From positions 1 to 64,000 of the forward strand of contig WNNJ02000153.1 in the NCBI GenBank assembly GCA_012934845.2: DNA of 64,000 nucleotides, read 5' to 3'. The notes under the pieces are model-generated. The model had not been told where the DNA came from and searched no databases. It saw only the letters and a list, made by a program, of their open reading frames with translations. Of the stretch, positions 23,696 through 35,168 are shown one piece after another; position 1 is the first letter of the stretch, and every line of letters begins with the position of its first letter. Both the position numbers and the translations under genes were made by a program. The stretch comes from Pomphorhynchus laevis. Lineage: Eukaryota > Acanthocephala > Palaeacanthocephala > Echinorhynchida > Pomphorhynchidae.

Positions 23696-24215
23696 GTATA
23701 TTTTCCAACTCACCTAAATCCAATCTTCTTCTCCTACAAAGTATTGTCAACGGAGCAGTCCGAATTCTCCTCCGTCTTCGTCGTTTTGATCATACATCCC
23801 ATCACCTTTCTTCTTTCGATTTGCCTACATTTATTGTCGTGTTCAAATTCGTCTTCTTCACAATGCTTTTCGCCTTAACTTTTCATACACCTTCATTTCT
23901 GAACTTTCCTTTTCTCGACAATTCTCGTACTGTTTACTGTTCTTTGCGTTCCTGTAATTCCCTTCTTTTACATGTCCCAAACTACTCTACCTCTTTTGGT
24001 TTTCACTCCTTCCTTGTGGTTGCTCCTCTCTCGTGTAATCATCTGCCCATTGATATACGTCAATCGAGCTTCCTTCTGTGCTTTAAACGTCAAATCCGAT
24101 CCCATTTAAACAATTTTACTAATTTATCTGTTTGACTTTTGCTGTTTTTGTTAGTTAGTAGACTTGTAAGCTTGCAGCTGGTACTCATTTACTAAGTTAA
24201 ATAAATTATTATATC
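23696..24215 (+). pseudogene. LINE copy A, RT C-terminus and 3' UTR
   Basis: Resumes directly after the LTR fossil: FSNSPKSNLLLLQSIVNGAV and RRFDHTSHHLSSF match NSPKSIILPLQRIINTAV and RRFDHTSTYFAQL of the 25 kb copy. The open frame is 23668-24135 (155 aa), whose first codons lie in the LTR. The UTR ends near AAGTTAAATAAATTATTATA at about 24215. Confidence 0.85.
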
Positions 24216-24784
24216 TGGAGCAAAGAGTGGCTTGTAGCAGAAGTACGCCGTACAACCCCAACCAGAAATAGTCTGGTAGAACGGTACAATATAATTATAT
24301 GCGCAGTATTGAGCTAAATTTAAAAATACGCCACTTAATAGTCGACAATTGAGATAAGTCACTATATACTGAGCTGCATACTATACGGAAACAGATGAGG
24401 CGCCACGAGCGAATTTTGAAGTTTCAGTGAAGGTCATAAACAGATATGAGCATTCCAACCTGGTGTTATCGCCAGGTGAGGTTAAAGAAAGAAAATCAAG
24501 TTGGCAAAACGATTATGCCGTTGAGGTTTTAAATCTTCTGACTGTCAGCCCGTGATATACACTTCTCCACTTTAAGGATAGTCATGAGTCTACTATATCG
24601 ATTAAGCAGCTTGTTCCATATCCAGATATCGTCACCAGCAACCCAACTGACCGACTTCGCGTACGAGCGTTTGGTTAGCTTTGAACAATATAACAGTAAA
24701 TATGGAAACTCGATGGACACCATGAAGTTATAAATTTTTCTACGTCTTTAAATCAACAAGATTACGAAGGATCTGATGGAACAT
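24216..24784. other. Unassigned spacer with one coding-like frame
   Basis: Between two LINE copies. A minus-strand frame at 24529-24723 (64 aa, SVSWVAGDDIWIWNKLLNRY, then SRLMTILKVEKCISRAD) has protein-like composition but no recognised family. A small hairpin, ACCTGG...CCAGGT, lies at about 24460-24477. No other feature is supported. Confidence 0.3.
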
Positions 24785-25000
24785 AAAAAAAGGATTTATT
24801 TCAACGTGGCAAATGCGTGCCAGCGCACGCTTACATGACCACAACAAAACAAGACTGTGAATCAGGTGTCGAGAAGGTGTGAACGGAGGAGGTGTTTGAA
24901 TGTGATAAAGGAGGGAGCGCGGCGGACGTCGAGAGGGAGTTGATTCCAGGCGAGTGAGGCGGCGACGAGGAAGGATCGGAGACCGTAGTTGTTGGAGTAA

Positions 25001-25339
25001 TTAGGAATGTGGAGTAAGAGGGTATGACAGGAACGAAGCGATAGCGAGGTGGGGCGAGTATCGTCTAAGAAAGGAAAGGTTGATGAACGATGGGGAGCCG
25101 ACAGCGATGAGACGAAAAGTTACGAGAAGAAGGCGGAGTTTGATGCGGATGTGGATGGTGGGCCAGGAGAGTTGGGCAAAATATGTGGATGTGTGGTCGA
25201 AGCGACGGAGACGAAAGAGCACTCGAACGGCGGTGTTGATTATTCGTTGTAGGGGTAGGATGATGGATTTTGGAGAATTGGCGAAAAGGCTAAGGCAGTA
25301 ATCGATTTTAGGGAAAAGAAGCGATGAAAGAAGAGACAT
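25001..25339 (-). pseudogene. LINE ORF2 part: C-terminal segment (112 aa)
   Basis: SLLSSLLFPKIDYCLSLFA, NSPKSIILPLQRIINTAV and LRRFDHTST are shared with the 23.7 kb and 41.2 kb copies. It is the C-terminal part following the RT thumb, then the 3' UTR. Confidence 0.85.
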
Positions 25340-25546
25340 ACAAGAACGGAAGTCGATAAGGGGGCGGATACGGCGGATGTCACGGAGAATTAAGTTAGAT
25401 TAGCGGACCTTGTCACGGACGAAGAGTTTAAGGGAAAGGTGATCATTGAAATTGAATCCTAAGAAAGTGAGATTGTGGACTATGGGGATGATTAATCTGG
25501 CAAAATATACAGAGGGAGGAGATATGTTAAGTTGACGGGGGAGGAT

Positions 25547-26026
25547 TCACATTATTTTGGACTTTTCGGGGTTTAGAACGAGATGGAGATTGGAGAGACG
25601 TTTGTAGATAGAAGAAAGACAGTTGGAGGCAGAAATGCCGATATCGTGTATGCGATGTGCGGGTGCATGAGCATAGATTATAATGTCATCGGCGTATTGC
25701 ATGACGTTAAAGGAGTAAGGTTTGATAAACGGAGAGAGATCGCCAAGCAAAAGAGAGAAAAGCAGGGGACCTAGGACTGAACCTTGTGGGACCCCGCAAA
25801 AAATAGGGATGGGAGGGGAAGATGATGAATTAGAACAGACGCGAAAGGAACGGTCGGATAGATATGAGGCGAACCATGCTACGGAGGAGGAAGAAAAGCC
25901 GTAATCAAAACGAAGGCGAGAAAGGAGGACGGAGTGGTCGACAATGTCGAATGCGGAGGAGAGGTCGAGGGAGATGAGAACACTATATAGAGCCTTGTCT
26001 CGAGAAATGAGTAAGTCGTTGTACAC
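25547..26026 (-). pseudogene. LINE ORF2 part: RT catalytic core (159 aa)
   Basis: Contains motif A (LISLDLSSAFDIVDHSVLL), motif B (CGVPQGSVLGPLLFSLLL), the catalytic box MQYADDIIIYAH and the KSKIM block, where it stops early. It aligns with 57614-58186, which continues past this point with WILPRQ, so the stop is a lesion. The frame is out of phase with the upstream 450-residue frame. Confidence 0.9.
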
Positions 26027-26054
26027 TTTTATGCATGCGATTTCTGTCGAGTGA

Positions 26055-27407
26055 TTAGAGCGGAAAGCGGATTGGAAATGGAGGGTACAGATTGGATGAG
26101 GAGAGATAAGCGTTGATTTGTATTAAGATGAGGCGTTCTAAGAGCTTAGAAAGAGTAGGGAGTAGTGAAATGGGGCGATAGCTAGAAGGAAGGGAGGGGT
26201 CGAGCGATTGTTTCTTAAGGAGGGGACGAACGATTGCGGATTTCCAGTGTGAAGGAAAGATACGACTGCGGATGGACGAGTTAAACAAGGTTGTGAGAAA
26301 TAGGGATATCGATGAGCATATAGATTTTAATATGTGGGTAGGCAGGGGATCGGCAGGTGAGGTTTTGTTGGGCAAGGACATGAGGACAGATGATACTTCT
26401 GTAGGTGAGACAGGGAGAAGATGAAAGAGTTCCGGAAGGATGAGAGTAGACTGGGCAGAGTGGGATAGGATGGAGACCGGGGAGTGAGAGAGCAGCGTGG
26501 ATACTTTAGTCTGGAGAAATGACGAATAATCATTGGCATTGATGTTGTACGGCGAAGTGGAGCGAGCAAGGATTGAGTTAAAAGTATGCCAGAGGGTCTT
26601 AGAGTTGAATGAAGTGATGATTTTATGCTGCCAGAAGGAGTTGCATTTGGTACGTAGTAGGTTGAGATGAGACCGGCGAAGAGCAAGATAGGAATCACGG
26701 AAAGACGGAGTGATCGAGCGGAAATCGCGTCTGAGAGAGCGGTGATAGACTCGAAAAGCATGTCGGAGTCGACGCTTTGAGAGTAGACATTGGATGTAAA
26801 ACCATGGGTCACGGTGCAAGCGACGGTGTGTGTGAGACTTGAAGGGCAAGAGAATATCGAGAGTTGATGTGAGTTCAGAGTCGAAAAGAAAGGCGAGATC
26901 GTGAGGAGATGAATATGTTATTGTGGGTAATGATAGAGACGATTTGAGTAAGGCAGAGCGGAGAAGGGAGAGGTCAAGATTTCTCCAAGGGCGACGTAGG
27001 ATTGTAGGTGTGTGAGGAGGGGTGTGGTTGTGAGTGAGATCAAGGGTGATAAGAAAGTGATAGGATAGACCAGGATCAGAGATGGACAGTGAGGTGTAGG
27101 CAGCAAAATGATCGGGGACAGCGATGATGTCGAGTGCCCCACCAAGTATATGTGTGGGGGCAGTGGAGATTAGTTTGTAATTGTAGTTGGATAGAATGTT
27201 GATAAAGCGGATGGAATCTGTGGAAGAGGGGCGGTCTAGGCGGATATTGAAGTCGCCTAGAACGAGTGAAGGGATTGAGGACAAAGAACATTGCGAAAGG
27301 AGGTCAGCGAGTTCGGTTAAAAATAAGGCTGTAGGAGCTGATGAACCAGGACGGTATACAATGGCGATATCTAGAGTGATCGGGTTAGAATAACGACAAG
27401 TGAGCAA
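26055..27407 (-). pseudogene. LINE ORF2 part: endonuclease end and RT start (450 aa)
   Basis: Longest single frame in the window. Near residues 45-55 it has LVLGDFNIRLDRP, the conserved GDFN motif of the APE-type endonuclease, followed by the endonuclease end (DPGLSYHFLITLDL). A long linker precedes the RT start with LMSLPNKTSPADPLPTH, FPSHWKSAIVRPLLKK and SYRPISLLPTLSKLLERLIL. Translation ends shortly after the FPIRF region where the family should continue with a motif-A segment; that segment is found in another frame immediately downstream (25547-26026). It therefore encodes only part of ORF2. Confidence 0.9.
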
Positions 27408-27430
27408 TTCAAAAGAGCAAGGACTGAAAG

Positions 27431-27760
27431 GGATAAACGAACATTCATCAACGCGGTCAAAATTGCACGGAAATTAAATTGGATAAACAACAATCCTAAG
27501 ATGCAACATATGAACATATAGAGACATGGGAAGCAAATGATGAACGTTCCTCTCCCAGCGATTCTATCGTACGAGGTGAGAAACCTACTTGTCCAAGAAT
27601 TCGGAAAATGGAAAACAACGAAACAATCCAGTATACCTTAAAGACTATCTCGTCGGGTAGAATACACTGTAATTAATGCTGACTTATTTCATTGTGTTAC
27701 GTTTAAACCTTTTTGTAGATTGTTCAATAAAGCTCCTGTTTAGTATAATATATAATCAGT
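27431..27760 (+). other. Coding-like scrap with a poly(A) signal
   Basis: Sequence next to the truncated LINE reads, in one plus frame, FINAVKIARKLNWINNNPKM, a stop, then NVPLPAILSYEVRNLLVQEF and a final stop. An AATAAAG at about 27728 could serve as a polyadenylation signal. It may be the end of an unidentified gene or element into which the LINE was placed. Family not recognised. Confidence 0.3.
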
Positions 27761-28200
27761 TTTTGAATTCCATTCCTGTGAATGTACTATCAACATTACT
27801 AAAGCAACATTACTAATCATGTACTAGCAACATTCATAAAGCCGCTATCAATATAAATTAAGTGACAAACTTCATTTAAAGGCACAATGACAATATAAAG
27901 AGTTCAGTAATATTTTACAAAGATCGATATATTTTAAGATAAAATAAATCATATTTATAAATGTATCAATTATTTTTGTATTACGCACTACAGTAATATG
28001 GAGATTGATATGACCGGAAGTAATATTTTTTTTTAATTTTTAATACATCTACAAAGGACAGCTTATAAATATATCAAGACACAGACAGCTTAGATAAGAC
28101 TTAAATCAACATTGTAAATTTAATATCAGCATATATATTAAGTTTATTTATATCCTTGAACACGACACGCTAATCTTTAAATAATTGTCGCCGATTAACA
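27761..28200. other. AT-rich sequence, no gene seen
   Basis: No open frame or repeat of note apart from a repeated ACATTACTA phrase at about 27790-27830. Confidence 0.5.
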
Positions 28201-28867
28201 CCGATTGTGTGGTTAATATTGAATTGACAACAAGTTTTCAAATCATAGCCTGTCAAAACAAATTTAATTAAAATAGCAAGCTTGCATTACATAAAATTCA
28301 CTTTTCCCATCCTAAAATAAAAATGGCTCAGTTTATTAATCCGACTCAAGTTCACTCTTTAAGCTTAAATTGCCTGTCAATCCCTATGGAGCGTATATCC
28401 CCAATTGGAACAAATGATAACATATCAATTTTGCTATTTCGTAAATTCCTCAAATTTTGATGAATTTGATTTCATGGCGAGGAATAGCAAATCACAAAAA
28501 TCGCAATTACAATAGAAGAATGTTAGCTACTGAATTTTCATATACAAAGTTGCCTAAAAATTAAAATTATTATTATTATTTCGTTATAATTTAAGTAAAT
28601 GAACATATCAAATCACTTAACTGAGTCCTACGTATTTTATCCTATTTATAAATTAGAAATAATGCTGGATAAAAATAAATAATAAAATGAAATAAATAAA
28701 ATAATTATAAATAATAATTAATTATTACATTAGAATTTATATTTATAAAGTTAAAATTTAAAAATAAAATTTAAAATAAAAATCGATTTTTATGAATTGA
28801 CTAATAAATTGGAGGCGATTTATGTGGATTTTGCGCTGGATGAACTTTTCAAGCTACTCGCGGACAA
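28201..28867 (+). repeat. 0.67-kb dispersed repeat, copy 2
   Basis: Same orientation as 11907-12575 and nearly identical. Both copies are preceded by AAATAATTGTCGCC but differ between that phrase and CCGATTGTG (copy 1 has about 50 extra bases). The high similarity implies recent duplication or transposition. Confidence 0.8.
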
Positions 28868-30235
28868 TTGAAAATCTAGTAATTATATTGAGACGAATAT
28901 TTGACGTTTTTGTATTGGAAAAGAATAACCTTAATCGGTTATTACCTTACACGATTTCTGCTTAAATTATTACTGACAATTAATCCGATTTATGTTCAAT
29001 GATCCGCCGACAGTTCATGTAATGCTAAATTTTGGTCATTCGTGAATTAGAATCAAACCCAAAATGTTCGTGTTTATTTTAGTAAAATAATTCATTATTA
29101 TTTTGAGTTTGGGAAAATTTCAGAAAGCCTATTCTACGCCTGTGCAAATGTAAATAATTCTAAATCAATTGTCAATAAAAATGCTAGCTGAACTCGTATT
29201 TTTAACCTTGCACAATGTATCGAAATGTACTTTACAGGCACTAAATTTGTCATAAATAGGTTACATTAGTATCAGCTTATCAAGTGTTTCAAATACATAA
29301 CCTTCTAAATTGAATTCAACATTAAAAGATGTCAATTCAATAAAGATGACGGAACGTCTGATATTAGCAAACTTGTCTTAATTGACGTTGAATGAAACTC
29401 AAGAACGTTTAGACGATATCATCGATATATTAAGAGTTAATTTGAGATTGATGTTTAGCAGCGATCAAAGAGCAGAACCCCACTTTATTGCGTTCAAAGT
29501 GTGCTCGACTTTCGATAACCATCAACTGACAAATCGCGCTTAATAAAAAATTGAGCTCTTTGATCAAGTGAAATGGTAATTCACGCAGTTGCTGTCTATG
29601 GATTCCAATTATAACTCTGGACGGCTTGTCTTATTGGAACAGATCTAACTGAGTTAATTCAAAAGAGCAATTACTCATTTCTAAAATGAAAGGAAAACAT
29701 AATGTTTTTGGACATCATTAGACCATAGTCAATATGTTCAGTTGTTCTCTTCAATATCTCTGACATTTATTGCAATAATATTATATTTTAATAATATAAT
29801 AAAAATATTATGTATTATAATATAAATAATTTTGATTTCATCAAAATCGGTTGTGCTAACATCAAGAGTGCAGCTAACGAAAGTTATGAATTATCACAAT
29901 TGATAGCTCCACTAATGTAATGGAATTGAGTGAAGCATGGCTCAGTGGTTAAATATTTTAATCTTTGATTGACATTCGACAATTCATATTACGAATATGA
30001 TATGAATTATATGAAACGAATATTATATGATATATAGCATGTGTTTAGAAGGTGATTGATGTATCAGAAGGGGCCGCGTGTGAAATATGTGCACGATGCT
30101 CTGTGTGCAAATTCCCGTTCATCATATAGCTGATGAACCTAATTAATGGTTGTCAGAGAGTACATATAAGAGCCTTGATGTGGGTTGGCATTGCATTTAT
30201 TGCATCTATTTTAATCTAATGGGTGTAATGGAAAG
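28868..30235. other. AT-rich sequence, no supported gene
   Basis: No frame of note. At about 29937-29955 ATGGCTCAGTGGTTAA resembles a Pol III A box, but no convincing B box or cloverleaf follows. Simple AT-rich runs lie near 29780-29840. Confidence 0.45.
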
Positions 30236-30487
30236 TTGCTACATTCGTTAAAGGCACAAGTAGATATAAAACGGTTATTGTTTTCGGTGAATTTAACTTA
30301 CCTGGTATCGATTAGTGGCGATTTACGAGTATCGCTCTGTTGTGATTCAGATAATGAGAAAATTAGTTTAATGTACGACAACATCTTTTTCTTTCGGTAT
30401 CACGTGAAGAGTGGCGAACAAGGAATAACTTATTCAATAAATTTTCAAACACTACTGCGCTCATCATCAGATCCAGAACAATACTAA
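30236..30487 (+). CDS. Coding-like open frame, possible terminal exon
   Basis: An 83-codon plus-strand frame with balanced codon use, ending in TAA at 30485-30487. The most protein-like part reads SISGDLRVSLCCDSDNEKIS, LMYDNIFFFRYHVKSGEQG and INFQTLLRSSSDPEQY. No ATG begins it (the first codon is TTG). A candidate acceptor, TGGAAAG, lies directly before it. I do not recognise the family. It does not resemble the LINE, Penelope or gypsy proteins seen elsewhere here, so it may be a host exon. Confidence 0.35.
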   Translation: MLHSLKAQVDIKRLLFSVNLTYLVSISGDLRVSLCCDSDNEKISLMYDNIFFFRYHVKSGEQGITYSINFQTLLRSSSDPEQY

Positions 30488-31640
30488 AGTAACACTAAAT
30501 AAAACATAAGACAACTTAAAGGAAATTAATGTACAAATAAAGAAAGGGCACGCACGGTAAAGTGGCGATATATTCTACTAATAAAAAACCTTATTCGATG
30601 CGTATTTATTTCAACGTGCTAGGATCCAATGCTAGTAGTGTCATCATTGTTACCGCCCTTAATGCCAAGCATTTTTATATACTATGCCTCAAGAATGGGA
30701 CGTTCGATAAATGAGTTTTACCTTAGAAAAATCAATGTGATTCTGTGATCTACTTACGCATTTACGTTTCTTCGGAAAGTTAACGTTTCTACTAAGTTGA
30801 TTAATTCTAATGGATAGTGTTTTTACCGGTTATATCAACATACACACGTGGACAGTCACAGTATGAAATCTTATACACTAATCCATCGCTATGTCTTAGG
30901 TTTAATTTTTAGCAAGTTCACCAGCCGTGGCCTTCGTTTGATATATACAATATCAAACTTTTTGTGTGATTATTAGAAATTGTATCAAGCAAACGTATAA
31001 ATATGAAATTGACCTTTCACTCAAAAATGGCGCGGCTATATAATTTGGTTCCATGTCTGAATGAGTGTTATTGTTACGTTGATAACGCACTTTATTGGTT
31101 TCGTTTTTAGAAAGGTATCAACGGTAAGCAATAATGTGATATATTGGTCTTCTAGTCGTTTGGCTAATGAATTGAAACAATAAATTACATCATTTAAAAA
31201 GGGCCCGCTCAGATGCTATTTTCAATGAAAAAGATATATTGAAGTGTCGCAAAGATAGTATTCAATAGTAAATGGCTGAATCTCAAACGACGCATATAAA
31301 TTTAAGATAAGGTGGGTCCTTAAGGACCCGTTCTTAATACATAATATACTGTATAAGATCCACAAGAACATTAAATTCGTACGTGAGAGAAATTGTATAA
31401 TTTTGGGATGCCATACCACGACGACGTAAGATGGTCAAGCTGTAATGTAGTTTTGTAGCGTTTTTTACCATCTCCCATAAAAAAATTCAAATCTTATTTG
31501 CTAGATATTTCGGCTGAACTGCGCCAATTTATCTAGACAATTGAAAATCTATAAAGTTCAAAAAATGTCACATTAATTTTATAATAATAAAGATTTTTTT
31601 AAACAAAATTAGTACATGGGGATATAAGTGTCATTAAAAA
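30488..31640. other. Non-coding, mostly AT-rich
   Basis: Holds a perfect 16-bp palindrome GGGTCCTTAAGGACCC at 31314-31329 and possibly the 3' UTR of the minus-strand LINE that starts at about 31640. The minus frame 31222-31419 has no recognised motif. Confidence 0.45.
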
Positions 31641-32031
31641 GGAAAGAAAAAGATAAGATGTGTCAGATATTATTCGTATTTCGTTCTGTTTAGTCCTCCA
31701 ATTTTTGGCCTCAAGTCCAGTGGGATCTGAGCCCACCAGCCAATCCAACACGCCGACTTTCGACTAAACCACCCCAGGCATTTCAACCCCCGATGAGTCC
31801 AATCGAGGCGGACAATACCTGGTAAACGAGAGATGAAGAGCTTGAGAAACCTTAGCCTTTGCTCTGGGAGATGTCCTTCAGCAAAGAAGACTAATCCTGA
31901 GATAGTCCAAGTGCCCCAAAGGCGCACCTGGGTTTTACCTTTCAATGACAGATGCTGAGCCCGTTTCAGGGCAACCCTAGCTCTCTTCAGGATACGTTTA
32001 AGTCTATCCAGGTCCGCTTTCGTCGACCAGT

Positions 32032-32877
32032 TCATCGTAATGGTGAACCCAGGTATTTTACTCGACTCGTAAAGATAGGGAGTGGTTGATTAGTCAAAAT
32101 GGAGGAGAGCGCAGAGAGTGCTAATCTCTTAAGTTTTTGCTTTGTTGCATGGGTGCCATGAAAGACAACTACATTCGATTTAGCGGAGTTTAAAATAAGA
32201 TCGGACTTGGGTAATTGGTCTTTTAATCTTAAAGAGAAACGGCTAATGTCCGAGACTACGTCTTTGCACCTGCGTCCAGAGAACAGGGCTGTGGTATCAT
32301 CAGCATATATCACTGGACGTTGTTCGCGTTTAAATATTTTAAAGAGTTCAATGGAAGCAGCAAAGAACAATATAGGAGAAAGAGGGGATCCTTGGGCCAC
32401 CCGTAATAGGATAGAATTGACGCGCATCAGGGTCGTCTTCATAATATAATCGCTTGGTGTACAGCAGTATCTCCACCCTGTTAACAATTCTCGCAGGCAA
32501 CCAAGGGACCTAAGAGAAGAGATGACAAATGGAATGGAGATGCGGTTAAATGCAGCAGAAAAATCAAGAAAAACAGCCACAGAGAGTTGATGACTATTAT
32601 CCTGGCAGAACTGATGCACTTCACCTACAGCTGAACGGACCGAGCGACGTTTGACGAACCCATGGAAACTTGGTAGGATTAAATTTCGCCTACTTAAATG
32701 ATCGCGGATTCTACGCGCAAGCGCTTTTTCGTAGATCGATACGAGGGAATTTTGAATCGATATGGGCCGCATGTCTTTAAAACATGAGACCGGATTTTTC
32801 TTAGGTAGAAATATACGTCTACTAATGTTGATGCCGGCCACATCAGATGGGGCGGCTAATAGCATTGTTACGGCCAC
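32032..32877 (-). pseudogene. LINE reverse transcriptase (281 aa)
   Basis: Contains FKDMRPISIQNSLVSIYEKA (motif 2 region), VAVFLDFSAAFNRISIPFVI (motif A), VAQGSPLSPILFFAASIELF (motif B), VIYADDTTALFSGR (catalytic box) and SRVKYLGSPLR (motif E region). The palm is complete in one frame. It overlaps by 4 bases the start of the next frame (31670-32035), which carries a C-terminal, tryptophan-rich segment (WGTWTISGLVFF). Confidence 0.88.
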
Positions 32878-33370
32878 TTATCTTATTTGATCGGCTGTCA
32901 AAAGCTGACAGACACGATAAGAGAGTAGAGCGAGGGATCTGGAGGTGCCCAGAAAAGGCCCCGAGGAGTTAAGGATATCCGTAACAGATAGTTCCATACT
33001 CCTGAAGTCTCCCCAAGGCAGGATGAGCTGAGGTGATTAAGTGGCTCCATAATTATGTAGGGATAGTGCCTCCTCCAAAACTTTATCAAAACCTATATTA
33101 CCTATCCGACCCAATGCCCTATCCCTCCAACAAACAAACTTCTCTTTCTTGAATATCTTCCAGAAAGAAGATCCAATATTCATTCGAGAGAACTTGCCTG
33201 GCGGAAGCAGAGAGATTGGGAAGTCGAAGCATATACGCTTAGGTCTTGAGTTTTGTCGGAGTGGTACTGTAAATACGACCTTTATTGGTTGTCGAAAGTA
33301 TCGCAGAAGCTTGCGAAGAGAGGTAGGAATTAACTTCGGTTATATTCTCATTACATATTCGGGGGAAGCA

Positions 33371-34094
33371 TTAGATAGCTGCTTGAAAGAAAGCCACTCT
33401 GATAGGATCAAAGTGGAATCTTCTTTGAAGCAGCGTACCTTCTTCTATCCACCAACGAATCAAGTTATGAGAGGTGGACAGATGTTGTCGTGACTGCTTC
33501 GTACAGTAGGGTTTCAACAACCACCTCTCATGAAGCAGTAATAAGTCAAGAAGTGAATTCGTTGATGTGCAATGAAAGATAGGGGACGGTGGTTTATGAA
33601 TAAGATAACCGTTCCTTGCTCTGCAGAGTGCTGCATTAATCCAACAACCAGTTCTGTCGTTGAAATACCCAAGTACCATGTCGTAACCGCTATCTATAAT
33701 CCTATCTAGGAGGTCACGGTTATTGTGAATCTCACCCGGACGGATGTCGACATTGGCTAGACTGAGGCGTTTACCGTTCTTACAGAGTGAAATTACTAAA
33801 CAAAACAGGGCTGGACAAGAATAGTTGAGTAAAAGGGACGATCGTAAGGAGCATTTAACTAGGGTTAAAAGACCTTGAGATAAAAAAGGAGTGAGGTGGG
33901 GTTATGTACGGAGTATAGTGGGAACAAATGTGCTTAGGGATGAATCGAGTAATGTCCTGGGGGAGACAGATAGACCGCGTCTCCTGAAGGACTATAACAT
34001 CTGCATCTCTATCAGATAGAAGTCTAAAGGCATAAGCTCCTCCCGACTTCCACTGAAAGATATTCAGTGAAAAAGGCTCGCAAGTACTCTGCAT
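33371..34094 (-). pseudogene. LINE APE-type endonuclease, N-terminal fragments
   Basis: The frame 33855-34094 begins LNIFQWKSGGAYAFRLLSDR then DADVIVLQETR, the conserved start of APE-like LINE endonucleases (an N-W-type first motif and the Q-E-T catalytic glutamate). The following endonuclease parts are in other frames (33371-33679, beginning MVLGYFNDR, which aligns with the usual GDFN motif but has Y for D). Broken by at least two frame changes. Confidence 0.75.
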
Positions 34095-34399
34095 TGTATT
34101 AGGTCAGCTGGATATGATTACATCATCCCTAGACAGAGCTAGGGGCAGAAAGGTTGCACTTCCCGCCACCAACTCCGTCCTGGGCGATCACTTGCCCACG
34201 GGCAACGTCTTCATCTCCAATTGAGGCGCCTATTTTGTCCTTTAACATTTTTCCAATCTTTATGGGTGGGAAACGGCGTTGGCCGAGGCTCCCCTTTTCT
34301 TCGATTCTGGAACGACAAATTGTTTCGGTATTTCAGGACGAGTATAAAAGACCGCAGCCAGGGCGGCTACCATATCCTCCACCCTCTTTATGGTGGATT

Positions 34400-35168
34400 T
34401 TATCTTGATATAGGTGATACGAAGGATGTCACTGTCGGACATTCTAGAGGCAGTGTCGGAATATGATTCCACTTTCTTAACTTGCACCTGTCTGGCGAAC
34501 TGTTTCTATATTCTTTGAACCGCGTGCATTTACGCGACCATGTTGGATGAATCCCACCACAATTAGAACATAAGGGTGGAGCTATGCATTTATCTCCGGA
34601 TACCAGGCTATGGCAAGAGGTAAGACCACATAAGCCACAAGTTTTTGTGAGAGAACAGTCAGAGGCCCAGTGCCCCCATCCATGGCACTGGTTGCAATGC
34701 GGGTATGTTAGGTCTTTCGAATTCAGGATAGAGAAGCGCAAGTTATACCCAAAAAAGGGTTGAATTTGATTTAGTTAAAATTTCTGATTGCTCAATCGGG
34801 ACAGAACAAAATCCGATTGGAAGGGAAAATCCACTTTTCCCTGTGACTTATCTAAAATTGGTAACTTTAAAGACTGACTTTGAAGCATCTATATCTTTCT
34901 CTTCTAACTGTGAGGGAAGGCTAGTAATTTTAATTGAATCAAGAATGGGTTTGGAATGAATGTCACCCATTTGTTTTAGATTTGAATTAAAGAATGCCAT
35001 GTATTCCTTTAATATATCGGCAGTGGAGAAAGAGATCTTAATCTCAGACTCATATAACTTGATAGAATTAAACAGTATTCTATTGGTGTACTTGTCAGCA
35101 AACGGTCTGAGAAAAACTTTGAATAGATTATGCCTTTCCACAGGCTGTGTCAGTGATATAATAATCAA
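34400..35168 (-). pseudogene. LINE ORF1 (nucleic-acid binding, CCHC knuckles)
   Basis: Two frames, 34848-35168 (106 aa, helical, including PVERHNLFKVFLRPFADKY) and 34400-34741 (113 aa). The second holds CNQCHGWGHWASDC, CGLCGLTSCH and CSNCGGIHPTWSRKC, three zinc-knuckle-like clusters of the C-x2-C-x4-H-x4-C type and variants. Such ORF1 proteins package the LINE RNA. A frameshift region (34742-34847) separates the halves. Confidence 0.8.

Larger units (their letters stand above)
15335..24215 (+). mobile_element. CR1-like LINE (copy A) split by three later insertions
   Basis: Pieces of one LINE lie in order on the plus strand: ORF1 end (15335-15480, with PGNNPSLFSDIS matching PADNPSLLYNIS of the 36.3 kb copy), endonuclease (about 15500-16260), RT start (16880-17493, LPNKASHSD and SSYRPISLFPTLSKLLERL), RT core (19124-19766, including MQYADDILIYAH) and C-terminus plus tail (23696-24215). 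It is interrupted by a gypsy integrase fossil (about 16265-16810), a Merlin-type transposon (17494-19115) and a gypsy LTR fossil (19767-23695). Several stops and frameshifts break the LINE itself. The 3' tail (CTTGTAAGCTTGCAGCTGGT) is a diverged form of the family tail, so this is a separate subfamily and probably older than copies b to f. Confidence 0.85.
24785..27430 (-). mobile_element. CR1-like LINE (copy b), 5'-truncated
   Basis: The best-preserved RT of this family. Reading on the minus strand: endonuclease end and RT start (26055-27407), RT core (25547-26026), RT C-terminus (25001-25339) and 3' UTR to 24785. The UTR holds the family hairpin GCGTGC-CAGC-GCACGC (24815-24830, plus-strand reading) and an AATAAA near the end. 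Compared with the copy at 57-60.5 kb, homology ends at about 27430, so the copy is truncated inside the endonuclease. The lesions seen are one frameshift at about 26030-26075, one stop at 25544-25546, and breaks in the C-terminal frame. Confidence 0.9.

Noticed and set aside
25049-25301. Plus-strand Lys/Arg/Glu-rich frames
   Set aside because: Antisense of the Ser/Leu/Pro-rich LINE C-terminus; composition is explained by the opposite strand.
29937-29955. tRNA-like A box (TGGCTCAGTGGTTAA)
   Set aside because: No B box at a proper distance, no cloverleaf and no repeat copies, so neither a tRNA nor a SINE is supported.
34154-34466. Plus-strand frames of 81-84 aa
   Set aside because: Opposite strand to LINE ORF1 and the ORF1-endonuclease junction; no motif.
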